Both the position numbers and the translations under genes were made by a program. The notes beneath the pieces are model-generated. The model saw nothing but the letters and a program-made list of their open reading frames with translations. It did no database searches and had not been told where the DNA came from. Below are positions 42,366 to 53,198 of a stretch of 64,000 nt of DNA, piece after piece; positions within the stretch are counted from its first letter, which is position 1, and each line of letters begins with the position of its first letter. The DNA comes from Clarkia xantiana subsp. parviflora (Eukaryota; Streptophyta; Magnoliopsida; Myrtales; Onagraceae): the NCBI GenBank assembly GCA_036873135.1, contig JAPTYO010000007.1, forward strand, positions 17,652,763-17,716,762, read 5' to 3'.

Positions 42366-43349
42366 GCTGTTTCTTAGATTTAATGAGTAGATGTGGTATG
42401 ATGTTCATAAAAATAAGGGTTTAGTTTATAAAGCTAGGATGCATACCTTACCCAAATATATTGTAAGGTAATATAAAAATTAATTAAGATGACAGAAATT
42501 AAAACAAATACAACCGAAAGATTTTAATTAACTAACCAAATCAACCGCTTAACAACTAGCATTAGAATCGCAAGATATAAATCCTAAAATCTGGTTTCAC
42601 CTTTTCTGTAGATTTTTTTTTTATTGTAACCTTTTTATAGATTAAAATTATAAAATAACCATTTTTTAAGCTGCAAGATAGATTGAATTTGAAGTAGACG
42701 TTAAAATCAAATTTATATGATTCACTAGACAAAATAATTGTTGCCATAAAAAAAATAGACAGTGATATTAAAGATGAAAAAACATGGCGAAATCAAAATA
42801 AATCTAACCGGAACATGTTAATCTTAAAACTAAACTGAATCAACAACTTAATAACTGAGTATAATTTGAAAGCAATAATTTACTAACCTTACCTTAGCCC
42901 CAACCTTTCGGTTAATTGAACTCTAATATGATTAAGCCCTTAAGCAGGGGGCTCCCTAGTCTAGGCCGGTAAATGGTCTATGTGGGCTTAATTGGACATT
43001 AGGCCCACTTCCAACGGGTTTTGACATTTTGTTTGTCTTGATTGGGATCCAGCTAAAAAAAAAAGGATTTTAATTCCTAGTTTCAATTTTCAAATAAAAA
43101 AATAGATTTGTAAATCAGGTTATTAACAAAAAATAGTTTATAATTTTTTAAATATAGTATTTAATAGTAAATATAATATTATAAATGATATTAAATATAA
43201 TGTTTGTACCAAAACATACAAATATAATATTATTGGCGAGATAAACTTTGTAGGAAATAGTACACTTATAATCTACTGCTTCCTCATCAATAAGTTTGTT
43301 AAAACAGATACATAAGTTTCATTAAGCTTAATAAGAAATTGTATTAACT
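42366..43349. other. AT-rich spacer
   Basis: No gene seen. Contains poly(A/T) runs only. Confidence 0.5.
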
Positions 43350-43449
43350 TCTGATTCTCCATATGTTCGTTCAACATCCAATAATAATGGTTTCAATTCA
43401 AATAAACGAGTTGAAAACCTATTTGATTTTAAAAACTGATTACAGAGTT

Positions 43450-43585
43450 GATCATTCAGACATTTCAATTCAGAGACGCGGATTTCAGCGATCCTTAACT
43501 ACTTCGCATTCTAAAACTGATCATTCGGACATTTCAATTCAGAGACGCGGATCTCAGCGATTCTTAACTACTTCGCATTCTAAAA
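43450..43585. repeat. 68-bp tandem duplication in the copia relic
   Basis: Two adjacent copies of a unit containing TCAGAGACGCGGAT and CTTAACTACTTCGCATTCTA, differing at only a few bases. Confidence 0.85.
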
Positions 43586-44160
43586 CTAAATCATTTATGC
43601 AGCTAATTCATCCCACAACATCTTAAGTTTGGCAAAATAGGCGGCGATAGTCAATATATATAATTACTTGATAGATCTCTCTGGAGAGCTGAAAGATTCT
43701 TGTGCATCGATCTTGTTGTACATGTTCTTTAGATCTTTCCATATCGATTCGGAAGTAGGAATATAGACCAAACCATTAACCTTATATTCACTGGAATAGA
43801 GTCCCTACCAAAGTTTCCATCAATGGAACCAAAGTTGTTATATACAAAAAGAATTTCCTTGATCACACAACTCCAAGTCTAATAATTCTTTGTTCGAAGA
43901 AGCTCTATTAGTGTTAGAAAAATGAATAGTCAACCAATCATCACAGTTTGCCATGACGAAGAATTATGGAGAACAAGAAACGAAATCATAATGTACGATT
44001 CCCAACGAAATTTAGAGCTCGTCGTAGAATAATAACTAAGCTCGCCATAAACAAGGACGACAGAAATCACAGTGACTGTACCACGCTTTACAAACGCAAA
44101 GCTCCCGTTAAACCTGTAATAGTCACCAAAGGAGAAACACAAAAATATAATAGAGATTAA

Positions 44161-44583
44161 GAGCATCCACATCCACAGTGGTATTACTTAAAGAATACTT
44201 AAAAGTGGGTCCTACATGTTTATTTAAGTAAAGTAACAAAAACTATATACAGTGGTTTTACATAGCATTCCCTAAAGATGGGAGCTACACGTAAATTTAT
44301 GTTTTTACATAAAACATTCCTTAAATTTAAGTAATGCACTATGTATTACGTAATTAATTTTTTATTATAAATTAATTCATTTTATAATTAATGCTAATAT
44401 CTTATTGGTGGTTGTTGGAAAATTTAATAATAAAATATATTTAAGGAATATGTTTAAGTAATACGATTGCAGAGAAAATATTTTTTTCGTGTGTTTTAAA
44501 TTTACGTATTACTTAAAGTGTACATAAATGTCTACGTGTCAACTTTAAATAATACAATTTAGGTAAAACCATTGTGGATGCTC
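44161..44583. mobile_element. Tourist-like MITE, copy 2
   Basis: 423 bp, with ends GAGCATCCACATCCAC / CCATTGTGGATGCTC and TAA on both sides (44158-44160 and 44584-44586). It is the inverted counterpart of the element at 10193-10606, inserted into the copia relic. Confidence 0.85.
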
Positions 44584-45569
44584 TAAGTAAACCAAAGAAG
44601 AAGACAAAAATAGGACGTAGATCAAATAAAAAGGTCGAAGCTCATAAAGATGGAGGTCGAAATTAAAAGTAAAATTCGCTGGAAAAATTTGTTATGATGA
44701 ATCTTAATAAATACCATTTAGAGATCAAAAAGGCGAAAATGTAAAATATGAAATTAATACTTAATAACTCTGATACCATTTAGAGATAAAAAAGCGAAAA
44801 TGTAAAATGTGAAATTTATTAATTACTTTATGAGCAATAACAATTGGAATTCTTTTCACCAAAAAAAACAATTGGAATTCGAGTCTGGTGACCACTGCAC
44901 CAAATTTGAGCCAAATTACTCGACCCTATAGGAAAAAAAACTTCCAGCCAACACGTTCTACCCCTCAACTCTCTCACAACTCTCACATTGTTGAGAGGTG
45001 GGGACCCAACAAATTGGGTCCCACATCCCAATAATGTAAGAGAGCCATGGAATAAAAGCTCACCCCTATAGATACTTCATAGTAGAGTCGGAGTGAGAAC
45101 AACATTATTCAATCGGTGAAGTTACTGTTATGAAGGTCTTCGATGTACTACAAGTTCTAGCACCTAGTTGCATGCATATCTGGCTAGTTTGGTTATTATT
45201 AACCCTTTATTTATCGATGCCAGAGTCCATTCCAGCGATTATTAGATTAAAAAAACTAGCAGTTCAGACTTAAAATAAAAAATAACAAAATTAAGCTAGC
45301 TAGCTAGCCAGGTTATTTACCCTGCGCCCAAGTACACAAATAGATATACGACAAACCAAAACCAGGTATTTAACATGAGAATAATCCATTTAACAAGAAC
45401 ACAACCAAGAGTTGGGTCAAACAAACACCAACTTCATAACCCAAACAACAACAAAAACACAGAATCCAGTCCAGATATCTGTACGCAACAAAAGAAGGCC
45501 GTAACATATTCTCAGGGCACCAAACATGTGTCCAGCCTAACCCAAAACAACACTTCTTCCTTCCTGGCT

Positions 45570-47631
45570 TCACATTTTACCATGTCGGTCCTTTTTAGGA
45601 ATGTCCCCCTCATCAATGCGGCCAACATCGTTGAATGTCTGTCCGGCAATCTGGTCAGCTGTCTTGAACGCAGAAGCAACACCACCGGCACCTGCAGGCC
45701 GAGTCTCTTCAACATACACCTCAACTCTTTCACCACGATCTGGACCGGCCCGGTGTGCAGCTCCGGCATGCTCTTGTGTTCCAGCTGTTTTCTCCTCAGC
45801 TGTGTGAGGGGTTAGTTTCTCTTTGATTGCACCTAGGGCTCCCAGGATGCCCCCACCACCACCACCTCTCTGGTGCTCATTTCTTGCCCTGAAATTAAAT
45901 AACAAAAAAACTTCTTACATTTATGAGCTTCATAATTTGGAACGACTTAATCTACGATCATGATCACTAAATTCGAATACGCTCTGTGATCACTTGGCTT
46001 TATTGGTCATCACTATCCCACTAAAATGTTGTAAAATATTGATATTTGTGTCAAATTGGTTAATTTCTAATTTTCTCTCTTAAAATTGGGAAAAAAAAAA
46101 CATATTTTTAAGCACCCTAAAACATGAACAACAAATTTAATATATACTTCTAAAAAAAGTGGAAAATTATATTTTAAATCTTGATAAGCCATATGATTAA
46201 GAACATGAACTATAATTGAAACTGTTTATAGATTCCTAAACCTATTATCTATATACTTAAGAACCAAACACTAATTATAACTGGATTTGTTTATAAGGAC
46301 AATACCTCTCGGCTTCATCATCTCTGGTGTACAGCTTCTCATGTGCATCCCGAGCTCGGCGAGAAGCTTCATCTTCATATTCGGCCCCAGAAATCTTCAT
46401 CTCCTCCATTTTCCTCCTAGCTTCTTCTCCAGTCTCACTCAAACTCTCCTGCAGATAGCAATATGTCAGACAGCTATTCAACAAAAACTAAAACCAAGAA
46501 ATACAACTTGAGCTTGAGCTAACAAAATATCACCTTGGCAGATTCAGCAGTCTCTGCCGCCTTCTCTTTAGTCTCCTCTTTCTTGCCAGACAAGTAACCC
46601 ATGGCCCTCCTTGCAGCATCTGCTGCAGAGTCCTTCAACTCGGTCAGCTTCCCAGTTGTAGCATCCTTCCCTTCCACAGCCTTGTCCGCACTATAATCTT
46701 TGTACTCTCCTGCCTTATCCATTGTTGTATCCTTCGCCTGAGCCGCCTTATTCTTAGTAGCCTCAGCAGTCTCCACCGTCTTGTCCTTAGCTTCCCTCGC
46801 CTTCTGGGCGGTATAATCTTTAGTCTCTCCAGCCTTCTGGGCAGTGTAATCTTTAGTTTCTCTAGCCTTCTGGGCAGTGTAATCTTTAGTCTCTCCAGCC
46901 TTCTGCTTGGTGGCATCCATGGCCGCCTGAGTCTTCTGGGCAGTGTAATCCTTAGTTTCCTGGGCCTTCTGAGAAGCATAGTCCTTGTACTCTCCGGCCT
47001 TCTGCTTGGTGGCATCCATGGCTGCCTGAGCTTTCTGGGCAGTGTAGTCCTTTGTATCTTTCGCCTTCTGCATGGCCGCATCTTTGGTTTCAACCGCCTT
47101 CTGGGCAGTGTAGTCTTTTGTATCTTTCGCCTTTTGCATGGCCGCATCTTTGGTTTCAACCGCCTTCTCGGCGGTGTAGTCTTTGTACTGACCTAACTTG
47201 CTTTTAGTGGCATCAGCGGTCTCACCCATCTTCTTAGCAGCTGCATCAGTCGTCTCCTTAGCCTTCTCGGTGGTGTAATCTTTGTACTCCTTGGTTTTTC
47301 CGGCGGCCGAGTCATAGGCCTCAGCAGAGCGGTCACCTGCCATAGGAAGGTGGTCCTTTGTAGTATCAGCAACGTCGTAGCTTTTCCCGACAACAGCTTC
47401 CTTTGCATGCTCGTACGTGCCTTGCACAGCGCGTATAACCGACCCGATCATTCCGGGCCTCTGCTGTTGAGGCTGCTGGTCGGTGGCGGTGGCTCCGACC
47501 ACCATCGTCTCCTCGGTAGCACCGTATCCTGACCTCTCCTTCTGTCGGTCGCGGCTTACGTCAGCTAGGTCAGACGCGGCCAGCTTCGCCGCAGCCTCGG
47601 CTCTCTCTTCCTTAGCTTGCCTCGACGCCAT
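45570..47631 (-). CDS. group 3 LEA protein, ECP63-like
   Basis: Three exons on the minus strand: 46534-47631, 46306-46448, 45570-45888; 519 residues. The N-terminus MASRQAKEERAEAAAKLAAS is typical of seed LEA_4 proteins. The centre has many 11-residue-type repeats built on KDYTAQKAxETKDAAMQKA and DATKQKAGEYKDYA. These predict amphipathic helices rich in Lys, Ala, Thr and Glu with no Cys. The C-terminal exon is Gly-rich then acidic/basic. Such proteins are unstructured in water and fold on drying, protecting membranes and enzymes in seeds. The position matches At2g36640 (ECP63) and At3g53040. Near-identical repeat units within exon 1 suggest recent repeat expansion. Confidence 0.93.
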
Positions 47632-47767
47632 TACTGTCTCACTTTTGTAGTCAACGGAATTTTGTAGTCAACGGGATTGTAAATGCGCTCTTTGATGGAT
47701 TTGGATATGATCGATGATTATATTGTGTGGTGTTCTAGTGATCTGTTGTGCAGGTTTACACGGGTGG

Positions 47768-48019
47768 TATTTATAATGAATGTTTATTTTAGTTGGATTG
47801 ATGAGGATTTGGGAGGCGGTGACACGTCGTCCGTGGAGTGATTCAGCGAGCAACTGCCACGTGTCTAGGAGGTGCATGTGGCGACTTAGCATTATGGAGA
47901 CGAGACACGTAAGAGGGGTGCATGCACAACGCTATGAGGATTGTACCGTCCAAAATTTCTTTGTAGCTAAGATAAAGAAAGGAAATCCGAAAACGCGCAT
48001 CCATATATAGCCACGTGTG
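47768..48019 (-). promoter_or_regulatory. ABRE/RY seed promoter of the LEA gene
   Basis: A TATA box (TTATAAATA on the minus strand, 47768-47776) lies about 140 bp before the start. Upstream are four ACGTG-type ABREs: GACGTGTC at about 47821, GCCACGTGTC at 47856-47865, TACGTGTC at 47904-47911, and CCACGTGTG at about 48011. A perfect RY element (TGCATGCA) is at 47919-47926. ABRE with RY is the known combination used by ABI5 and ABI3/FUS3 in seed genes; the factors here are inferred. Confidence 0.75.
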
Positions 48020-48780
48020 CTCAACGGCACCGATAGCTGAGCTACGTCTCTGCAACCGTTTGTCGGTGGCTCGAGCTGGCTGCCACACAAGGCTGGGCTA
48101 GGGATAAGCCACTAGTGGTGGTGGCGATTATGGTGGTCTCGAGGTTAATTAGGAGAATTATTATTATTATTATTATAACAGAATCAATATCACACAACAT
48201 TTAAACGTTGTGTTAATATGCAAATTGCTACCTGAATTTGTACAAATTATTAATTAACCTATCTTTAATGATAAATTACTGCTGAATTGTTAAATTTAGA
48301 ACAATTATTTACTCTTTTACCTCTTGTTCAACCCATGCAAACGTGTATGATCTATAAATTCTTAGACTACAAATTGCAGCTTTATGTTCCAATTCAGGTA
48401 CAAGTATATTGAGAGAGTTGATGTTAATTGCTACCTTGTGCGTCAACAACTTGGAAGTTATTATCATTCGAATACTTTGGAATAGATTGAGGCGCGGGTA
48501 GACAAAGGTCCATGGAAGCTTTTAATGACATCTTATATAATAATTATGAAAAAGTTGATTATTTTTTGACCAAATCCACCAATTAGGATATGCATCGAAT
48601 CAATTAAAAATTAACAACTCACAAATAATATAATAAAAATCATTAATGTCACAAAGGATAGGTTATATACAATTTTACTAATTTGGATTATATACCATTT
48701 TATTAATTTGCTCTCATCAATTGACACATCAATTATTTAGAAAATTTTATTTTATTCTCTTACATTTAATTCTCTACACT

Positions 48781-48847
<67 letters not shown>

Positions 48848-50274
48848 TTATAAAACCCTATTATACATCCTAGAGGGCAAGGTGAATCTTAGAAAAAATG
48901 GACACTTGCCCTTTAGGGTTCACCATTTCCAATAGGGTTTAAAAAAAAATATAAAAAAACCGTATATATTTATTTATTTAAAAGGAAGAGAGCGCATATT
49001 AAATGTAAGAAAATAAAATAATTTTTTTCCCAAATAATTGGTGTCGCAATTAAGGTTGAGAGAGAAGAACAAGTAAAATTATTATGATCCAAATTATTAA
49101 AATTGTATATGATCCTCTCCTTCATGTCATTCATTGTTATCATATTATTTATCAGGTGTGTCACTATTTAATTGGTTAGTCCATATCTTAAATAGTGGAC
49201 TCGGTCCAATAAATAATTTCTCCATTGAAGGATCCAAGGAAGATGGAAGCGTTCTTGCTGTCTCAGGATTGTATCTGTGAAAGACTCAGGATTCCCCTTT
49301 TATGTGGTAATGGCCCGTATCAAGAATTTCGATTTTACGTATGGACAATTCCTCAATATCTTGTTCATTCGCAACACAAAATTTTGCGGCAGCAAAAAAA
49401 AAAATGTTTTTTTGGAGAGAGATATTATTTTACTGATCGAATTCTTCAATGGGAGTGGAGATGGGGTTTGTAGTCTTTTTCTCACGAAGAGGCAATACAA
49501 TGTTGATGGATTCGGGGCTCCTTAATTTGGGCTTCAATTCTCAGAAATTTACTAGGTGTAATAATAAAAGTGGGCCATACTGGGTAAGGGAACGGTTTGA
49601 TAGGTGATTAGCGAACGAAGCTTAGTTTCCCAAACTTAACGTGTATTTCATAAAGCTAGCTATTGGATCATTCCACTATTTTTAGAGCTGGATCACCATA
49701 ATTCAAAAGGAAGAAGAATAGAATTTAAATTCGAGGTTACGTGGCTCTCCGATTAAGAGAATGGTACGAGCAGCTTGGGGTGATACATCGGAGGGAGACC
49801 ACCGACCCGGGTTGTAGCATAGGCTTGCTAATAGTTGTGAAGCTCTTAAACGGTGGAGTAAGAAGAAATTTATGAATAATAAGATTAAAACTGTGCAGCT
49901 CCAAGATTGTCTTACAAAAAAATTTCCAACAATGTCCATAATCGTGAGAAACAAATCGTTACGCAAATTATAAAATTGCTTTGTAATTAAAAAATGAGAT
50001 ATGCCTAATTAATTGAGTTTTTATACCCATCTCCTTTTTTACTCTTATACTATTAGATTATAATTTGAACTGAGTTTGATTGATATTAATTAATAGTGTA
50101 GTCGCAAAAAGAAATTAATATTACATTTTCACAAACTACATTATTAATTAACTTGTTACATCACAGTGCAGAAGTGAAGTTGAGAACCGATTTTCCAGTT
50201 TGCTGCTTAATAATAAGATCAGAACGCTGATCCTAAATTATTATTATTGTTGGATAAGTAAGTAAGAAATTTGA
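48020..50274. other. intergenic DNA with a long TA repeat
   Basis: No supported gene. It contains a (TA)n microsatellite of about 63 bp at 48783-48845. Short open frames at 49225-49966 have no recognisable domain and look like chance frames or debris. Confidence 0.5.
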
Positions 50275-52184
50275 TCAGGAAATGAGGTCAAACCCCTGGG
50301 CAGCAAGCTCTCCAGCCAAGAACATGTTAGCAGCTTCGGATGGATGGAAACCATCCCAGAATACATATCCTGTCGCGTTTTCGCACGTCCCTATCGACCG
50401 TGCATTGCAAAGAAACGACGTCTCTATGGTACCTGTTCCACAGCAAGCCCTCCTCGACTCAAAGAACCCTGCAATACATACATATATATATAAAACACCA
50501 CAAACAATTTATTATATATATGCTTCTCATGTCTAGATAGATCATTAGTCTCAAGGCAACCAATCCATCAATGCTTTATGATGTGGCACTACGTGTAATC
50601 GAAGGAGCTTGAGTAATGTACCATTATCAACTGGGTTTGTGATGATATCCAACAGAGGATGATAGATGTCGAAAACCACAAGTTTCAGACCATGTAACTT
50701 GGACCGCAAGCTACGTGAAGTGGTGTTAAGCTTATTATTGAATGATACTGCATCTTGGTTTAACCTCTCCACACAATGGTTGCTTCCGAATCCAAAGAGG
50801 GTGACAGCTGCAGGTAGGCATCCAGTTGGGGGTAGACCCGTCACTCCGATCCTCCGCGCTCCCAATCCATACAAATTCTGCAGAAAAATCACCATACTAA
50901 GTTTCTTAATGTCTAGAAATTACATAATGTTGTTAGGTCTTTGTAAGATGAAGATATATACCTCGATGAAGGCGGAGTAAGAGTGTATGAGGATGTCTGA
51001 AAAGTGGTCGGGGGTGTAGACGCGGTTAAGGAGAGGATTAATGTAGTAGTTCTGAAGGAAGTCACTGCTGCCAGCACTTAGAAGGTGGATTGTTTTGGAG
51101 AACATGATGGTGGCTTTCTTCTTTCCCACCTGACTTGTTACCTTACTTTGCCACTCTTTGTAGTAGTCTAGCTGTTTTGGCAGTGAAATTGCCCCCTGCA
51201 AAACCAACCATTGCTTAAACCATCTATTTTTTATTGAACTAACCTTAATTTTGTGAAAATTAAATAGATTTTGTGTTTATATATATATACATATTTGCCA
51301 TCTAAAAGGAATGGACTTGTATTGGTGATCCTAGACTCATCCTGCTACGTAATGTTTGGACTCTCCTGTTCACAGTTTAAGATTTTTCCAACCAGACTTA
51401 GTGAGCAACCAACGCATGCACAGACCCCCCGTCAATGTATTCTCACCAGCAGCCTAGTATAGTTAAGAGGCCGGCATGTAAAGCCTAGTTTTACTCGCCT
51501 CCTCATATTTTAATATGGCCATCGCGAAGTGATGCCCTTGAGGGGTTTCGAACTTGGGACTTCGAAATCAAACCATATGGAAATAAACACTCTTAAATAC
51601 TAGACCATCACTGTTGTTGGTGTGTTTCAATATATGGACAATCAAATCATCAATGAAGAAAAGCAGAGTGTTCTCCCAAATAATTTAGAAGTGACATCAT
51701 AGTAACCAGAGGCAGCAGAAGCAAAGTTTGCCCCAATTAGTATGTTCTTGTCTGTTGCTTCCTGGCTAAGGTAAGCTGGTTGGTATGAACTGAACCCAAG
51801 GAACTCAGCTGCTCATCAGCAAATATTATATAGTAAGAAATGGATTTGACTCTAATAAAACAATTCTAAAAGCTAATAATAATGTATTGGAGATAGAGAG
51901 TGACCAGTGAAGTCAATGGCTAGTTTGCCATTGCAGAACCTTCCAGTAGGTGAGTGAGTGACAAAGTCTCTGCCATAAGGAGGGAAGTTGGCCTTGAGTA
52001 GAGTGATCAAGAGATGGTTGTTGTTGCCAACATCCATCACAGAGTCTCCAAAGATGCAGATGGCAGGCACTAGACTATAATTAGGCTCATCCTCTCCTTT
52101 AACTTTACCCACCACCATTGTAATTGCCACCACCAACCACTTCCACTTCAACCTTCTTACATCACTATTGTAATTCAAATCCAT
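50275..52184 (-). CDS. GDSL esterase/lipase
   Basis: Five exons on the minus strand: 51905-52184, 51678-51808, 50962-51195, 50622-50877, 50275-50468; 364 residues. A signal-peptide-like N-terminus (LKWKWLVVAITMVVG) is followed by block I FGDSVMDVGNNN (catalytic Ser48) and GANFASAASGYYD (block II Gly). Then come GVTGLPPTGCLPAA and FWDGFHPSEAAN (Asp339, His342). Probably secreted; substrate unknown. The start at 52184 is the first ATG, just downstream of a TATATATA box. Exon 2 lacks a GT donor: TTATTT is followed by GGGAGAAC. Its end is set by phase and family alignment, and a weak in-phase GTCACT donor 18 bases earlier is an alternative. Intron 2 carries a SINE-like repeat. Confidence 0.88.
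51305..51625 (-). mobile_element. tRNA-derived SINE-like repeat, copy B, in GDSL intron 2
   Basis: Read on the minus strand it starts near ACAGTGATGGTCTAGTATTT (A-box-like TGGTCTAGTA) and has a B-box-like AGTTCGAAACC about 50 bp later. A longer body shared with 36855-37192 and 24605-24765 follows. The boxes are those of a Pol III promoter; activity is unknown. Confidence 0.6.
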
Positions 52185-53198
52185 ACTATGAGCAGCTCTC
52201 AGAGAGATAGATCTACAAGGATTTAACAAGTATATATAGATATAATAAGTAGACAGTGATCACTATATAAGTGTTTGGTTTTACTTTGAAGTTAATTTCG
52301 TAGCTAGCTAGAGAGGAGGAAGCATGGGGAATGGAATGATGGAGCTGTAGTGCACTCAAGAATCAATCATGGTGGAGGCAACTCACTTTGTTTTGTGGGG
52401 TGAGTAGGTGAAGGCAATATAATAGACGGCTTGGCTTGTTCGCGCTTTGCCCAAGAAGTAATAAATCAACTTCACATTTATGAATACTTTCTTTTATAAT
52501 TAGTCCAATTATTTTTCAAATTACACAGTATATTACATTATTTACCTCTAATGGATGATGTTCATCGATGGAGAAATTATGCAAATTGAATTATATTTAT
52601 ACAATTAATGATACAAATCTACTTTAATAAAATTAAGTCTCTATATAAAATTTGAATTTTATCAACATGTCATTAAAACTAAAAACACTTATTGCACAAC
52701 ACGCGGATAATATATCATATTAGGTAGGCATTTGAGCAATCAAGCTCATTTACTGGTTATTTGAGTGCAAAATACTCCAACGTAAAAGTAGAGATTAGCG
52801 GACCTCATAAGCTGAGTTGATAGCCTCATTGAAGTGTTATGCCAACATAGATTTCAAGGAAACCTCGCAGAACTCGTCTAGCAGACAAATACCATCGTCA
52901 AATCAACACTTGCAAGCTAAGGGCATAAAATAAAGTAAGTCCAAATTATTCTTCATTATGCAAAACAGAAAGGTCCATAAATAACAATAAACCAAATTAC
53001 TTGAACTGAAAGCAAACTTCTGCACTAAAACAAGAAATCAAAATCCTGCAGACCAAAAGTTGAGAGGCTCGTCCATCGTCTACATTATTAATCCTTCCTT
53101 TTTCAGAATCTTCTTCTTCATCTTCTTATTACTCTCATTAAAAAAAATAACGAATCAATCCCCTTCATTTTCCTCCTCCTCCTCATCCTTATCATCAT
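52185..53198. other. GDSL upstream region and PABP 3' region
   Basis: Promoter-side DNA of the GDSL gene up to about 52500, then AT-rich spacer. The last 100 bp has CTT/CCT-rich runs near the PABP stop codon. No gene seen. Confidence 0.5.

Larger units (their letters stand above)
43350..45030 (-). mobile_element. decayed Ty1/copia retrotransposon (LTR edge, PBS, gag relic)
   Basis: On the minus strand a primer-binding site matching initiator tRNA-Met (TGGTATCAGAGTT) lies at 44766-44778. The LTR would be at higher coordinates (about 44780-45030, ends unclear). Downstream, between 43960 and 43400, broken frames encode IWKDLKNMYNKIDAQESFS and YFAKLKMLWDEL, the conserved gag pattern of copia elements, but with stops. 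A 68-bp direct duplication (about 43450-43585) sits in the gag region. A MITE is inserted at 44161-44583. No pol was found. Confidence 0.6.

Noticed and set aside
46644..47159. 171-residue Arg/Lys-rich frame
   Set aside because: It is the alternative frame of the LEA repeats; the composition comes from the repeat codons.
49225..49966. Several 65-87 residue frames upstream of the GDSL gene
   Set aside because: No domain, overlapping on both strands, and no splice-supported continuation.
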